Of a stretch of 41,773 nucleotides of DNA, positions 1-9,823 are shown piece after piece. The stretch is from Gemmatimonadales bacterium (GTDB lineage Bacteria > Gemmatimonadota > Gemmatimonadetes > Gemmatimonadales > GWC2-71-9): the NCBI GenBank assembly GCA_025937755.1, contig JAICQR010000007.1, positions 1-41,773 of the forward strand, read 5' to 3'. Made by a program: the position numbers and the translations under genes. The notes below the pieces were generated by a model that was not told the origin of the DNA, ran no database searches, and saw only the letters and a list, made by a program, of their open reading frames with translations. How positions within the stretch are numbered: position 1 is the stretch's first letter; each line of letters opens with the position of its first letter.

Positions 1-81
1 CAGCAGGAACGTGAGGGCCAGGAAGGCGACCGACCATCCGATCGCGGCGGCGCGGGTAAGCCCGCCCTGGGCCGCGCTCAA
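1..81 (-). CDS. 5' part of an unidentified membrane protein (partial, cut by window edge)
   Basis: A reading frame stays open from a TTG at 81 to the left edge. The TTG overlaps the bioY stop as TTGA, the same coupling seen between other genes of this operon. The 27 visible residues read as a short polar start followed by a hydrophobic stretch (AIGWSVAFLALTFLL), suggesting an N-terminal membrane segment. The same frame is also open upstream inside bioY, so a start further upstream cannot be excluded. The visible part is slightly reminiscent of the C-terminal helix of SecG, but this is too short to assign. No clear Shine-Dalgarno is seen. Confidence 0.35.
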   Translation of the reverse strand, partial: MSAAQGGLTRAAAIGWSVAFLALTFLL

Positions 82-632
82 AGGCGCGGCCGAAGTCGCG
101 AGCCCGCCAGCACCAGCAACGCTGCCAGCCCGACCTTGAGCAGGTCGCCCGTGAGAAATGGCACGAAGCCAACGTCGAACGCGCGGCTCGTATCGCCGCC
201 CAGCAGCGCCAGCCAGGCAAATCCTCCAGCATGGATCGCCCCCATCGCGAGCGCGAGGCCCGCCACCAGTCGCAGCAGCCCAGGCCGTGCGGCACTCCAG
301 CCCGCGATCGCAGCCGCGATGGGGAACGCCAGCAGATAGCCACCGGTAGGACCAATCAGGCGGGCAGCGCCAGGCGCCCCAACAGGAGCGAACACCGGTG
401 CGCCCAGGGCGCCGACCAGCAGATAGAGCACCAGCGCTGAAACGCCGCGGGCCGGGCCAAGCATGGCACCCACCACCAGCACGGCCAGCGGCTGCAGCGT
501 CATCGGCACGGGCGAGAACGGCAATGGCACGGCGACCTGCGCCGACACCGCCACCACGGCGACCGCGGCGGCGATCGTGACGGCCTGCTGGCCGGTGCGC
601 AGCCGGGAACCGGCGAACGTGGTGTCGGTCAT
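78..632 (-). CDS. bioY: BioY family biotin transporter (ECF S component)
   Basis: A 184-aa, very hydrophobic protein with about six predicted membrane segments, the usual size for BioY. Family hallmarks visible are the N-terminal segment with [18 protein letters not shown], the [15 protein letters not shown] helix, the [11 protein letters not shown] loop and the [13 protein letters not shown]-terminal helix. BioY binds biotin in the cytoplasmic membrane and imports it alone or with an EcfAT energising module; no EcfA or EcfT gene is visible here. The ATG start overlaps the thiolase stop (ATGA), so the two are probably translationally coupled. Biotin supply next to a thiolase fits acyl-CoA metabolism, where biotin-dependent carboxylases act; that link is inference. 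Confidence 0.93.
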   Translation of the reverse strand: MTDTTFAGSRLRTGQQAVTIAAAVAVVAVSAQVAVPLPFSPVPMTLQPLAVLVVGAMLGPARGVSALVLYLLVGALGAPVFAPVGAPGAARLIGPTGGYLLAFPIAAAIAGWSAARPGLLRLVAGLALAMGAIHAGGFAWLALLGGDTSRAFDVGFVPFLTGDLLKVGLAALLVLAGSRLRPRL

Positions 633-1819
633 CCGAGCTTCTCCACGGAAAGGGCGACTGCGTTGCCACCACCCAGGCAGAGCGTGGCGAGGCCGGTGGA
701 CTGCTTACGGTCATCCAGTGCGTACAGCAGCGTGGTCAGGACCCGCGCGCCGCTGGCGCCGATCGGATGGCCGAGAGCCACCGCGCCACCATTCACATTG
801 ACGCGGTCCCAGTCCCATCCCAGTTCCCGGCCATCGGCCAGGGCTTGCACAGCGAAGGCTTCGTTGGCCTCGATGAGATCGTAATCTCCGATCGAGGTGC
901 CCGCCTTTTCCATCAATTGCTTCACCGCCTTGACGGGAGCGAAGAACAGGTCACGGGGTGCGCCGCCGGCCGTCGTGTAGGCCGTAATGCGGGCGAGCGG
1001 CTTGAGGCCATGCGCCGTGGCAAACGCGAGCGAGGTTACGACCGTGGCGCTGCCGCCATCGTTGAGACCGGGCGCATTGCCCGCGGTGACGGTGCCGTCC
1101 TTGCGAAACGCGGGCTTGAGCCGGGCCAGGGTCTCGGGCGAGGTGTCTTTTCGGGGCGATTCATCCTGATCGACCACGGTCACCCCGCCCCTGCCCTTCA
1201 CTTCCAGCGGCACGATCTCGGCGTTGAACCGTCCGGCCGCCTGCGCCGCAACGGCCTTCTGGTGGCTCTCGACCGAGAATGCATCCTGTTCCTGCCGGCT
1301 GATGCCCGCCTTTTCCGCCGTGTACTCGGCGTACTCACCCATGTGATTGCCGCCGAACGAGTCCCACAGCCCGTCGTGAATCATTCCGTCCACGATGGTC
1401 TGGTTGCCCGCCTTGATGCCATTGCGATAGCCGTAGAGGTAATGCGGCGCGGACGACATCGATTCCTGGCCGCCAGCGACGATGCACTGGGCGTCGCCTG
1501 CCTTGATGGCCTGGGCCGCCAGCATCACTGCCTTGAGTCCCGACCCGCAGACCTTGTTGACGGTGATGGCGGAAACGGTGTCGGGCAAGCCGGCGGCGAT
1601 CGCGGCCTGACGGGCGGGAGCCTGGCCGCTGCCACCCTGCACCACCTGGCCCATGATCACTTCTTCCACGGCTGCGATATCGATTCCAGCACGCGCCACA
1701 GCCTCGCGCAGGGCCGCGGCCCCGAGCTGTGGCGCCGTAAAGGACGAAAGTGCACCGAGATACCGCCCTATCGGTGTCCGGACTGCGGACACGATGACGG
1801 GCGTAAGCTGGTCGTTCAC
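629..1819 (-). CDS. Acetyl-CoA C-acetyltransferase (thiolase)
   Basis: A 396-aa thiolase, normal length for the family. The nucleophilic Cys (about residue 91) lies in [12 protein letters not shown]. The second active-site elements [17 protein letters not shown] (His about 351) and CLGGGNA (Cys about 381) are all present, so the enzyme should be active. It condenses two acetyl-CoA or cleaves acetoacetyl-CoA; biosynthetic versus beta-oxidation use cannot be decided from sequence. The start is GTG at 1819, 50 nt after the thrS stop, with only a weak ribosome site. The bioY ATG overlaps its stop codon. Confidence 0.95.
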   Translation of the reverse strand: MNDQLTPVIVSAVRTPIGRYLGALSSFTAPQLGAAALREAVARAGIDIAAVEEVIMGQVVQGGSGQAPARQAAIAAGLPDTVSAITVNKVCGSGLKAVMLAAQAIKAGDAQCIVAGGQESMSSAPHYLYGYRNGIKAGNQTIVDGMIHDGLWDSFGGNHMGEYAEYTAEKAGISRQEQDAFSVESHQKAVAAQAAGRFNAEIVPLEVKGRGGVTVVDQDESPRKDTSPETLARLKPAFRKDGTVTAGNAPGLNDGGSATVVTSLAFATAHGLKPLARITAYTTAGGAPRDLFFAPVKAVKQLMEKAGTSIGDYDLIEANEAFAVQALADGRELGWDWDRVNVNGGAVALGHPIGASGARVLTTLLYALDDRKQSTGLATLCLGGGNAVALSVEKLG

Positions 1820-1869
1820 ACGAAAATCCCGATCTTGAGAAAGGACGCTTGCTACGTCCGGAAAATAGC

Positions 1870-3804
1870 CTAGTGGGCCCGCCGTGCCACCTCGTCCAGC
1901 AGGCGCTCCCGGAAGTCTGCCACCGCGAGAACCTCCTGCTTGGCGCCGGTGCCGCGGGCCCGGACAGCCACTGTCCCGGCCTCGGCCTCACGCTGCCCCA
2001 CCACCGCCATGTACGGCACCTTGTGCACTTCCGCATCGCGGATCCGGTAGTTGAGCGTCTCGCTGCGCTCATCCACATGCACCCGGAGTCCTGCCTGCTT
2101 GAGCCCGGCCGCGAGTTCCTTCGCCGCCGGCAGCTGCGCATCGCTGATCGGCACCACCCGCACCTGCTCGGGCGCCAGCCACAACGGAAACGCACCGGCG
2201 AAGTGCTCGATCAGGTTGCCGATGAACCGCTCCAGCGTGCCGTAGATGGCGCGATGGATCATCACGGGCCGATGCGGCTTGTTGTCGGTGCCGGTGTATT
2301 CCAGCTCGAAGCGTTCGGGCAGCTGGAAGTCGAGCTGGATGGTGGGGCCTTGCCAGAGCCGTCCGATGGCATCGCGGAACTTGATGTCGATCTTGGGTCC
2401 GTAGAACGCCCCACCCCCTTCGTCCATCCGGAACGGAATCCCGCTGCGTTCCAGGGCCGCCTTGAGCATGGCCTCAGCCTTGTCCCAGGCAGCGTCGTCG
2501 CCCAGCCGCTCAGGCGGGCGGGTGGACACCTCGAAGTCGAGCTCGAATCCGAAGGCGTCACGCACCAGCCGCTCCACCTGGCTCAGGCACAGGAGGATCT
2601 CGTCTTCCGCCTGGTCCATGGTGCAGAAGATGTGGGCGTCATCCATGCTGAGCCCGCGCACCCGGAGCAGACCGTGCAGCACGCCCGACCGCTCGTTGCG
2701 GTATACGTTGGCCACCTCCGACAGCCGGAGCGGCAGGTCGCGGTAGCTGCGCTGCTGGCTCTTGTAGATCAGGCAGTGCATCGGGCAGTTCATGGGCTTG
2801 ACCCGATACTTCACGTCCTCATCCTCGCCGGCGCCCGCTCCCATCGCGGGATACTGGTTGGCAGCATAGAGCGGCAGGTGCCCCGAAATCCTGAACAGTT
2901 CCTCTCTGGTGATGTTCGGGGTGTACACCAGCTCGTATCCGCTGCGAACGTTGTCATCCTCGACTGCGCGGCTCAGGAGCCACTTGACCATGGCGCCCTT
3001 GGGGTGCCAGAAGACCAGCCCGGGACCAACCGCATCCTGGATCGAATAGAGGTCCAGCTGCTTGCCGAGCACCCGATGGTCGCGCTTGCGGGCTTCCTCG
3101 AGCCGGTTCAGGTACTGCTCCAGGTCTTCCTTCTTGAACCACGCCGTCCCGTAAATGCGCTGCAGCATCTGCCGCCTTTCATCGCCACGCCAGTACGCGC
3201 CCGCGGCATGCAGCAGCTTGAAGTGCTTCAGCCGGCCGGTCGACGGCACATGCGGCCCGCGACAGAGGTCGGTGAACGGACCATCGGTGTAGATCGTTAT
3301 GGTCTCGTCATCGCCCAGCTCGCTGATGCGCTCGAGCTTGAGCGGGTCATCGGCAAAGCGGCGATTGGCGCCCTCACGATCCACCACCTCCCGCACAAAG
3401 GGGAAGTCGGACTTCACGACCGCTGCCATTCTGCTCTCGATGTTCTCGAGATCCTCCGGCGTGAACGGCCGCGGCACTTCGAAGTCGTAGTAGAAGCCGT
3501 CTTCGATCGACGGCCCAAACCCGATGCCCGCGCCGGGAAACAGCTCGCGCACGGCCGTCGCAAGCACGTGCGCCGCCGAATGGCGCAGCACGCCCAGCGC
3601 ATCAGGATCGCGGTCAGTGAGGATGGCCAGCGTCGCGTCTGATTCGATGGGCCGGTCCAGGTCGCGGATGGTGCCGTCGATCCGCGCCGCCAGTGCGGCG
3701 CGGGCAAGGCCTGCGCCGATGGACTCTGCGACCTGGCGCGCCGAGGTGCCGGCCGGCACTTCTCGCACCGAACCATCCGGCAGCGTCAGCTTGATCATGC
3801 TCAC
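1870..3804 (-). CDS. thrS: Threonyl-tRNA synthetase
   Basis: A 644-aa class II aminoacyl-tRNA synthetase with the full ThrRS layout. It has a TGS domain (about 1-63), the editing/second additional domain with HSAAH (75-79) and CRGPH (about 185), a catalytic core with zinc-ligand Cys in PMNCPMH, motif 2 ([16 protein letters not shown]), motif 3 ([13 protein letters not shown]), and a C-terminal anticodon-binding domain from about 545. It charges tRNA-Thr in the cytoplasm. The GTG start at 3804 is preferred to the ATG two codons later because the GTG overlaps the stop of the small upstream ORF (GTGA) and GAGGTGG sits 4 nt upstream. No T-box-like leader was noticed. Confidence 0.97.
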   Translation of the reverse strand: MSMIKLTLPDGSVREVPAGTSARQVAESIGAGLARAALAARIDGTIRDLDRPIESDATLAILTDRDPDALGVLRHSAAHVLATAVRELFPGAGIGFGPSIEDGFYYDFEVPRPFTPEDLENIESRMAAVVKSDFPFVREVVDREGANRRFADDPLKLERISELGDDETITIYTDGPFTDLCRGPHVPSTGRLKHFKLLHAAGAYWRGDERRQMLQRIYGTAWFKKEDLEQYLNRLEEARKRDHRVLGKQLDLYSIQDAVGPGLVFWHPKGAMVKWLLSRAVEDDNVRSGYELVYTPNITREELFRISGHLPLYAANQYPAMGAGAGEDEDVKYRVKPMNCPMHCLIYKSQQRSYRDLPLRLSEVANVYRNERSGVLHGLLRVRGLSMDDAHIFCTMDQAEDEILLCLSQVERLVRDAFGFELDFEVSTRPPERLGDDAAWDKAEAMLKAALERSGIPFRMDEGGGAFYGPKIDIKFRDAIGRLWQGPTIQLDFQLPERFELEYTGTDNKPHRPVMIHRAIYGTLERFIGNLIEHFAGAFPLWLAPEQVRVVPISDAQLPAAKELAAGLKQAGLRVHVDERSETLNYRIRDAEVHKVPYMAVVGQREAEAGTVAVRARGTGAKQEVLAVADFRERLLDEVARRAH

Positions 3805-3953
3805 GGTGCCACCTCGACCGCGGCGGGTGGCATCACCGGATCTGAATCGGGTGCCAGCATGAAGTACGCCGCCAGGCCGGCCACCAGAATGACGGCGACG
3901 ACCAGCCAGCGACTCAGGTCCCGGAAGGTCACGCTGACCCGTTCATCGGACAT
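3801..3953 (-). CDS. Small single-pass membrane protein (50 aa) upstream of thrS
   Basis: A 50-codon ORF below the ORF-track cut-off. It starts at ATG 3953 with GGGGA about 8 nt upstream and ends in TGA overlapping the thrS GTG start as GTGA. The peptide has a charged N-terminus (MSDERVSVTFRDLSR), one hydrophobic helix (WLVVAVILVAGLAAYFML) and a short acidic, proline-containing tail. No family is recognised. An alternative ATG three codons upstream exists. The coupling to thrS, hydrophobic core and ribosome site argue that it is real. It could be a genuine small membrane protein or a translated leader that sets thrS expression. Confidence 0.62.
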   Translation of the reverse strand: MSDERVSVTFRDLSRWLVVAVILVAGLAAYFMLAPDSDPVMPPAAVEVAP

Positions 3954-4051
3954 CTCGACCATCCCCACATGAGGGCTTGAGGTGCGTGCTCGATCTGCAA
4001 TCAGGGTGTTAACTTAACGCGGCAGGAACCCGATTGGCACGAGGAGCTGAA

Positions 4052-4486
4052 GTGAGACCCAGACATCATATTTCCGGCACCGAGATCGTGGCGCTCGGCC
4101 TGGGGGGCTTTCTGGCGGGTGCGCTGGCTGGGATCGCCCTCAGCGCCTGGACCGGCGGCATCAATCGTGAGCGGATTACCCGGGTGGCACGGAGAGTCCG
4201 GAAACCCGCGGTCCCCATGCCGCCGGCCGGCAGCGACGCGGTCCGCGCGGCACAGGAAGCGCTGCTGGCGGATCCTGCCCTGGCCACCCTGGGCCTCCGG
4301 GTAGCCGCCCAGGCTGGTGCGGGAATCGAGCTGCGGGGGTGGGTAGCATCGCGCGCGCTCCGAGCTCGTGCTGCACGGGTGCTGGTGGCCGCCGGCCTCG
4401 GACCAGTATCCAATGGATTGCTGGTGCGGGGAGAGGACGACCGCGACGTGATTCCGATGATGCCTCGCAGCGACCAGCACGCATGA
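4052..4486 (+). CDS. BON-domain-like membrane-anchored protein
   Basis: A 144-aa protein. The GTG start at 4052 is chosen over the track's TTG at 4034 because GAGGAG lies 5 nt upstream of the GTG. An N-terminal hydrophobic segment (IVALGLGGFLAGALAGIAL) is followed by a basic stretch and, from about residue 65, a BON-like module: alpha helix with predicted short-term 'ALLADPALATLGLRV', a beta strand with GIELRGWV, and a helix ending at GLGPVSNGLLV. BON domains are thought to bind phospholipid or be periplasmic. Its stop overlaps the valS start (ATGA), so it is the first gene of the valS operon. The BON assignment is by pattern only. Confidence 0.72.
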   Translation: MRPRHHISGTEIVALGLGGFLAGALAGIALSAWTGGINRERITRVARRVRKPAVPMPPAGSDAVRAAQEALLADPALATLGLRVAAQAGAGIELRGWVASRALRARAARVLVAAGLGPVSNGLLVRGEDDRDVIPMMPRSDQHA

Positions 4487-7167
4487 CCGAGCCGCTCGAC
4501 CCTCAATACGACCCATCCGGCATCGAGCGCCCGCTCTACGAGAGTTGGGAGCAGCGCGGTTTCTTCCAGCCCCGGCCGTCGTCCCGGAATCTCCCGCCCT
4601 ACGTGATCATGATGCCGCCGCCCAATGTGACGGCGCAGTTGCACATGGGCCATGGCCTCAACAACACCGTGCAGGATGCGCTGGTGCGCTTTGCCCGCAT
4701 GCGCGGCCGGGAGACCCTGTGGCTCCCCGGTACCGACCATGCCGGTATCGCCACCCAGAACGTGGTGGAGCGGCAGCTGGCCAAGGAAGGTCTCACCCGG
4801 TTCGATATCGGAAGGGATGCTTTCGAGGCACGGGTGTGGGAGTTTGTCCGGGAGACGGGCTCGACCATCCTGCACCAGCTCCGCACCATCGGCTCGAGCT
4901 GCGACTGGAGCCGAACCTACTTCACGCTCGATCCCGACCTGTCGGTGGCCGTGCGCGAAGCGTTCGTGCGGCTCTACGAGCAGGACCGCATCTACCGCGG
5001 GCTGTACATCATCAACTGGTGTCCCCGCTGCCTCACGGCACTGTCCAATGAGGAAGTGGACAAGGTCGAAGAGTCAGGCCACCTGTGGCACCTCCGCTAC
5101 CCGCTGGAGGCGGGCGGCCACCTGACAGTTGCCACCACCCGGCCGGAAACCATGCTGGGCGACACCGGCGTGGCGGTCCACCCGGAAGACCCGCGATACC
5201 GCGACCTGATCGGCACCGAGGTACTGCTTCCGCTGGTGGACCGGCGCATCCCCATCGTGGCCGACGAGGCCGTGGACCGCGCGTTTGGCACGGGCGCCGT
5301 GAAAGTGACACCGGCGCACGATCCGGTGGACTTTGAGATCGGCAAGCGCGCCGGGCTCGAGAGCCTGGACATCATGACGCCCGACGCGCGCATGAACGAC
5401 GCGGTGCCGGAGCGGTTCCGGGGTCTCGACCGCTACGACGCGCGGAAACTGGTGGTGCGCGAGTTCGAGCAGTTGGGCCTGCTGGAGAAGATCGAATCCC
5501 ATCAGCACGCCGTGGGGCATTGCTATCGGTGCGGCACCGTGATCGAGCCGCGACTTTCCGAGCAATGGTTCGTGCGGATGCAGCCCCTGGCAGAGCCGGC
5601 TCTCAAGGCCTATCGCGATGGACGCCTGCGCTTCATTCCCGAGCGGCGGGGCGACGAATATGCGATGTGGATGGAAAACATCCGCGACTGGACCATCTCA
5701 CGTCAGCTGTGGTGGGGCCACCGGATTCCGGTGTGGTACTGCGATGCACCCGGGTGCGGCAAGGTCACGGCCAGCCGCGAAGACCTCGCCTCCTGCCCCG
5801 ACTGTGGCGGGCCCGTGCGCCAGGACGACGACGTGCTCGATACCTGGTTCTCTTCCTGGCTGGTGCCATTGAGTTCGCTCGGCTGGCCCGACGAAACGCC
5901 GGACCTCGAGCGCTATTACCCCGGCACCACACTCGTCACCGCGCCCGAGATCCTGTTCTTCTGGGTGGCCCGGATGGTGATGGCGGGATGCCAGTTCCGG
6001 AATGACATTCCGTTCGACACGGTGTATCTGCACGGTACGGTGCGTGATACCCAGCACCGGAAGATGTCCAAGTCGCTGGGCAATGGCATCGATCCGCTCG
6101 ACGTGGTGGATCGCTATGGCGCCGACGCGTTGCGCTTCGTGATTCTGTCCGGCATGGCGGTTGGCACCGACCTGATCCTCGACCCCGAGGACCTCGACAG
6201 TTCGTTCGCGGCAGGCCGCAACTTCGCCAACAAGCTGTGGAATGCAGGACGGTTCATCCTTTCCAACTTCGACGGACCGGTGCGCCCGCTCGCTGGCGCA
6301 TATGCCAACACGGTGCGCAGGGACGAGCTCACGTTGGCCGACCGGTGGATCATCGCGCGCTGTGATGCGATGGTGCGGGAAGCGACCGACGCCTTCGAGC
6401 GGTTCCGCCTCAACGATGCAGCAGGCGCGGCGTACCGTTTCATCTGGAGCGACCTCGCCGACTGGTACATCGAGCAGGTGAAGCCGCGGCTCTACGGGAG
6501 CCGCCCCGGCGGCGATGTGGCTCGCGCTGTGCTGGCCCGCACCTTCGACACCGCGCTGCGGGTGCTGCATCCGGTCATGCCGTTCATCACCGAGGCGCTC
6601 TGGACCCGGCTGCCGGGCCGGGCTGGCGGCCAGTCGCTCATGGTGGCCGCGTGGCCGGAGCCGGACGCCCGTGCGCGCGACAATGCCGCCCTTCGCGACT
6701 TCGCGCTGGTGCAGGAGCTGATTGGCGCGGTGCGCCAGCTGCGGGCCGAGTATCGGGTCACCCCGGGCAGGCAGGTGGCGGTGCACGTCGCGCCGGCCTC
6801 CGCCGCTGCCCGCAACGCATTCGAGGCCGAGCGCGACACGGTGGAGCGGCTGGCCAGGGTGGGGCCGCTCCATCTTGAGGGTGACGGCGCGGGCCCCGAA
6901 GGCGGGCATGCAGTGCTGCCTGACGGCACCGCGATCGTGGTGCCACTGGGAGAAGCCATCGACCTCGAGAAGGAGTGTGGCCGGCTGGGCGAGGAAGCCG
7001 CGCGCCTGGATCGGCTGGTGGCATCGCAGCACGCGAAGCTGGCCAACCAGCAGTTCGTCTCGCGCGCCCCGTCACACGTAGTGGCGGGTGAGCGCGAGAA
7101 GCTGGCAAGCTGGCAGGAACAACTCGGAGTTCTCGCCGCCAAGCGCCAGGCACTGGGCTGCGGATGA
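4483..7167 (+). CDS. valS: Valyl-tRNA synthetase
   Basis: The true start is ATG 4483 (MTEPLDPQYDPSGIE), not the track's 4339: it overlaps the preceding stop as ATGA and matches the conserved ValRS N-terminus. The product has 894 aa, the usual length. Class I signatures are HMGH (54-57) and KMSKS (from about 527). A CP1 editing domain lies between them, with tryptophan-rich WTISRQLWWGHRIPVWYC and a zinc-like CDAPGCGK...CPDCGG pair. The C-terminal coiled-coil arm (about 820-890, LEKECGRLGEEAARLDRLV) contacts tRNA. It charges tRNA-Val. The stop overlaps the next start. Confidence 0.98.
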   Translation: MTEPLDPQYDPSGIERPLYESWEQRGFFQPRPSSRNLPPYVIMMPPPNVTAQLHMGHGLNNTVQDALVRFARMRGRETLWLPGTDHAGIATQNVVERQLAKEGLTRFDIGRDAFEARVWEFVRETGSTILHQLRTIGSSCDWSRTYFTLDPDLSVAVREAFVRLYEQDRIYRGLYIINWCPRCLTALSNEEVDKVEESGHLWHLRYPLEAGGHLTVATTRPETMLGDTGVAVHPEDPRYRDLIGTEVLLPLVDRRIPIVADEAVDRAFGTGAVKVTPAHDPVDFEIGKRAGLESLDIMTPDARMNDAVPERFRGLDRYDARKLVVREFEQLGLLEKIESHQHAVGHCYRCGTVIEPRLSEQWFVRMQPLAEPALKAYRDGRLRFIPERRGDEYAMWMENIRDWTISRQLWWGHRIPVWYCDAPGCGKVTASREDLASCPDCGGPVRQDDDVLDTWFSSWLVPLSSLGWPDETPDLERYYPGTTLVTAPEILFFWVARMVMAGCQFRNDIPFDTVYLHGTVRDTQHRKMSKSLGNGIDPLDVVDRYGADALRFVILSGMAVGTDLILDPEDLDSSFAAGRNFANKLWNAGRFILSNFDGPVRPLAGAYANTVRRDELTLADRWIIARCDAMVREATDAFERFRLNDAAGAAYRFIWSDLADWYIEQVKPRLYGSRPGGDVARAVLARTFDTALRVLHPVMPFITEALWTRLPGRAGGQSLMVAAWPEPDARARDNAALRDFALVQELIGAVRQLRAEYRVTPGRQVAVHVAPASAAARNAFEAERDTVERLARVGPLHLEGDGAGPEGGHAVLPDGTAIVVPLGEAIDLEKECGRLGEEAARLDRLVASQHAKLANQQFVSRAPSHVVAGEREKLASWQEQLGVLAAKRQALGCG

Positions 7168-8387
7168 AGCTTCTGGCGGGGTTGGTGCTCGTGGCGCTGG
7201 TTGCCTGCGCCCGGATCGAGCCGCCCCCGGGCGGTCCGCCCGATCAGGCGCCCCCTCTCCTGGTGGCGGTCACGCCGGACAGCATGGCGTCGTTGCCGGG
7301 CTTCGATGGGGAAGTCGAGTTCCGGGTCAACGTAGTCGTCAGCGAGGGCAGCAGCCCCAGCAGGGGCACTGGCACCGGGGACCTCGAACGGCTGGTGCTG
7401 CTGTCGCCCACCGACCGGGTACCTGACGTCAGCTGGAAGCGGAACCGTATCACGGTGCGCCCGCGGGAGGGCTGGCGCCCGAATACCGTGTACCGGGTGG
7501 AACTGCTGCCTGGCGTCATGGACCTCCGCAACAACCGGGCGATTTCCCTCGGCAGGACGCTCACGTTCACTACCGGCGGCGAGACGCCCCGCGACACGCT
7601 GGCAGTGCGGGTGTACGACTGGACCACCGGACGTCCCGCCGCGCGCGCACTGGTGGAAGCCTTCCTCCTTCCCGACAGCCTTCGCTACCGCTTCACCACC
7701 GACTCGGCGGGCCGACTGCTGGCGGCACCATTGCCCGCCGGCCAGTTCATGGTCTACGCCATCATCGACGCCAACAGCAACAGCCTGCGGGAGGAGCGCG
7801 AGGCGTTCGATAGTGTCACCGTGGCCACCGGCGCCGACAGCGTGGAACTGTGGACCTTCGCGCACGACACCGTGCCGCCGCGGATCCGCGAGGCCCTCTC
7901 GCGTGACAGCATCACGGTCGCAGTGCAGTTCAGCCAGTCGTTGCATCCGTCGGCGCGGTTCAGCGCCGACTCGGTGAGCGTGTGGCGGCTCGCCGACTCC
8001 AGCGCCGTCGACGTGGAATGGCTGTTGAGGGAGGCCGAGGCCGACAGCCTGCAACGCGCCGCCCGGGATTCAGCTGCTGCGGCTGCCGAAGGCGACACGA
8101 CGCTTCGGCGTCCGCCTGCCGACACGACGGTCGACGCCGGGCGGCTCAAGCCGGGTGCACTCCCCGGAGCACGGGGCGCGGAGACCCCAAGCCGGGCGCC
8201 GCTGAGCGACCGGGTCCTGCTCCGGCTGGCAGCGCCGATGGATTCCGCCGGACGATATGGCTTCTCCATTCGCGGTGTACGCAACGTCACCGGCGTGAGC
8301 GCGACCACCGAGGGGCGCTTTGTGGCTCCCGAACCGCGACCCACCATGGCCGCGCCGGTGGTAGACTCCCTGCCCCGACGGCCATGA
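7164..8387 (+). CDS. Lipoprotein with N-terminal bacterial Ig-like (Big_5/SbsA-type) domain
   Basis: A 407-aa predicted lipoprotein. The signal peptide MKLLAGLVLVALVAC has a lipobox (LVAC), followed by PPPGGPPDQAPP, a pattern typical of Ig-like lipoproteins that begin with C-x-PP-x-GGP. Residues about 25-130 look like the Big_5/SbsA Ig-like domain, with TVYRVELLPGVMDLRNN and LGRTLTFTTGG. The middle holds a carboxypeptidase-regulatory-like beta segment (VRVYDWTTGRPAARALVEAFLLPDS). The C-terminal third is serine/aspartate-rich and may include another beta domain. Function unknown; probably outer-membrane or periplasmic. It is coupled to valS and selA by 4-nt overlaps, which implies co-transcription and not a shared role. 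Confidence 0.75.
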   Translation: MKLLAGLVLVALVACARIEPPPGGPPDQAPPLLVAVTPDSMASLPGFDGEVEFRVNVVVSEGSSPSRGTGTGDLERLVLLSPTDRVPDVSWKRNRITVRPREGWRPNTVYRVELLPGVMDLRNNRAISLGRTLTFTTGGETPRDTLAVRVYDWTTGRPAARALVEAFLLPDSLRYRFTTDSAGRLLAAPLPAGQFMVYAIIDANSNSLREEREAFDSVTVATGADSVELWTFAHDTVPPRIREALSRDSITVAVQFSQSLHPSARFSADSVSVWRLADSSAVDVEWLLREAEADSLQRAARDSAAAAAEGDTTLRRPPADTTVDAGRLKPGALPGARGAETPSRAPLSDRVLLRLAAPMDSAGRYGFSIRGVRNVTGVSATTEGRFVAPEPRPTMAAPVVDSLPRRP

Positions 8388-9769
8388 CCGACACGCGGCG
8401 CAACCTGCCGTCCATCGAGCGACTGCTCACGGACCCCGACATTGCCGCGCTGCTCGACCGTGCCCCGAGGGAGGAAGTGGTGCAGGCGGCCCGTGAGGCT
8501 GTGGCTGCGGCCCGCAGCAGCCGAGACCTTGAGGATCGCAACTGGGCGTCCGAGGTGGCGGACCGCCTGGCGGCCCGCGGCCGGAGCAGCCTCCGGCCGG
8601 TCATCAACGCCACCGGGGTTGTGCTGCATACCAATCTCGGACGTGCCCCGCTGGCGGACGCGGCACTTCGCGCGATGCACGAGATTGGTCGCGGCTACTC
8701 CACCCTCGAATACGACCTCGACGCCGGCATCAGGGGGCATCGGTCTGATCACGTCCGCGAACTCGCCTCGCGCCTGACCGGCGCCGAGGACGCGCTGGTG
8801 GTCAACAACGCCGCCGCCGCGCTGGTCCTGGCGCTAGCGGCGCTGGGTGGCAGCGGCGGCGTCGCCATATCGCGCGGCGAGCTGATCGAAATTGGCGGAT
8901 CGTTCCGGATTCCCGACATCCTGCGCGCCACCGGGGCGCGGCTGACCGAGATCGGAACCACCAACCGCACCCATCTCGACGATTACGCGAAGGCACTCGA
9001 TGCCGGTGCCAGCTGCGTGCTGGTCGTGCACCGTTCCAACTTCGTCCAGTCAGGCTACGTCCACGCCCCCTCCCCGACCGACGTGGCGAAGCTCGCCAGA
9101 CAGCGGAGCGTGCCCTGCATTCACGATCTCGGCAGCGGTCTCCTGCTCGAGCTCGAGGGGTCTCCACTGGCAGACGAACCAACCCTGGGCGAGGCAGTTG
9201 CCGCCGGGGCCGACATTGTCATCGCGAGCGGCGACAAGCTGCTTGGCGGCCCGCAGGCCGGGATCATGGTGGGGCGGCGTGACGCGGTGGCCGCCTGCCG
9301 GTCGCATCCCCTCGCGCGCGCCGTTCGGTCGGACAAGTTCACGCTCGCTGCACTCGAGGCCACACTGCGACTCTACCAGGAACCGGATCGCGCCCGTCGA
9401 GAGATCCCCGTGCTGGCCATGCTGACCGCCACGCCGGCGGCAGTGGCGGCTCGGGCGCAGCGGCTGGTGGTGCAGTTGCCTGCTGAGTTCGACCCCAGGA
9501 CCGAGGATGGGACATCCGCGGTCGGTGGCGGCGCGGCGCCTGCGGTGAACCTGCCCACGACGCTGGTGACGCTGGCACCGGGCCCGCTCGGGGTGCAGGG
9601 ACTGTTGCTGCGGCTCCGCTTGGGCGAGCCCGCGATCGTGGCTCGTGCCGAGGGTGATCGCGTGGCGCTGGACCCCCGGACGATGACCGAAGAGGACCTG
9701 GTACCCACCGCCCGGGCGATCATCAACGTTGGCGTTGACCCGGCGGCAGAAGCGGATGAGCTTTCCTGA
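8384..9769 (+). CDS. selA: L-seryl-tRNA(Sec) selenium transferase
   Basis: A 461-aa protein from ATG 8384 (ATGA overlap with the previous gene); the track's 7982 start is a spurious extension. The SelA N-domain begins NLPSIERLLTDPD. Conserved core blocks are INATGVVLHTNLGRAPL, GYSTLEYDLDAG, IEIGGSFRIPDI, EIGTTNRTH and HDLGSG. The PLP-binding lysine is K285 in SGDKLLGGPQAG. SelA converts Ser-tRNA(Sec) to Sec-tRNA(Sec) with selenophosphate. No selB, selD or selC (tRNA-Sec) is present in this window; the two tRNA genes further on are ordinary tRNA-Ser. Presence of selA implies selenoproteins are made. Confidence 0.95.
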   Translation: MTDTRRNLPSIERLLTDPDIAALLDRAPREEVVQAAREAVAAARSSRDLEDRNWASEVADRLAARGRSSLRPVINATGVVLHTNLGRAPLADAALRAMHEIGRGYSTLEYDLDAGIRGHRSDHVRELASRLTGAEDALVVNNAAAALVLALAALGGSGGVAISRGELIEIGGSFRIPDILRATGARLTEIGTTNRTHLDDYAKALDAGASCVLVVHRSNFVQSGYVHAPSPTDVAKLARQRSVPCIHDLGSGLLLELEGSPLADEPTLGEAVAAGADIVIASGDKLLGGPQAGIMVGRRDAVAACRSHPLARAVRSDKFTLAALEATLRLYQEPDRARREIPVLAMLTATPAAVAARAQRLVVQLPAEFDPRTEDGTSAVGGGAAPAVNLPTTLVTLAPGPLGVQGLLLRLRLGEPAIVARAEGDRVALDPRTMTEEDLVPTARAIINVGVDPAAEADELS

Positions 9770-9783
9770 GGCACACGCCACAC

Positions 9784-9805
9784 GCCGGGGCCGTTCGGCC
9801 CCGGC
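9784..9805 (+). terminator. Perfect GC hairpin between selA and a small ORF
   Basis: GCCGGGGCC-GTTC-GGCCCCGGC forms a perfect 9-bp stem with a 4-nt loop, 14 nt after the selA stop and 18 nt before the next ATG. There is no following T run, so it is not a classical intrinsic terminator. It may act as an attenuating or mRNA-stabilising hairpin in the leader of the 58-aa gene. Confidence 0.5.
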
Positions 9806-9823
9806 TATCAGAGAGGAGCGAGA

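Noticed and set aside
629-2195. Long antisense ORFs over the thiolase and thrS genes (767-1873 plus, 1849-3642 plus, 1335-2195 minus)
   Set aside because: They lie in other frames of clear coding genes and show low-complexity Arg/Pro/Gly/His-rich translations typical of GC-rich shadow frames.
4034-4050. TTGGCACG as a sigma-54 -24 box upstream of the BON gene
   Set aside because: The -12 TTGC element is absent at the required spacing (AGGAGCTGA follows), and GAGGAG there is the ribosome site.
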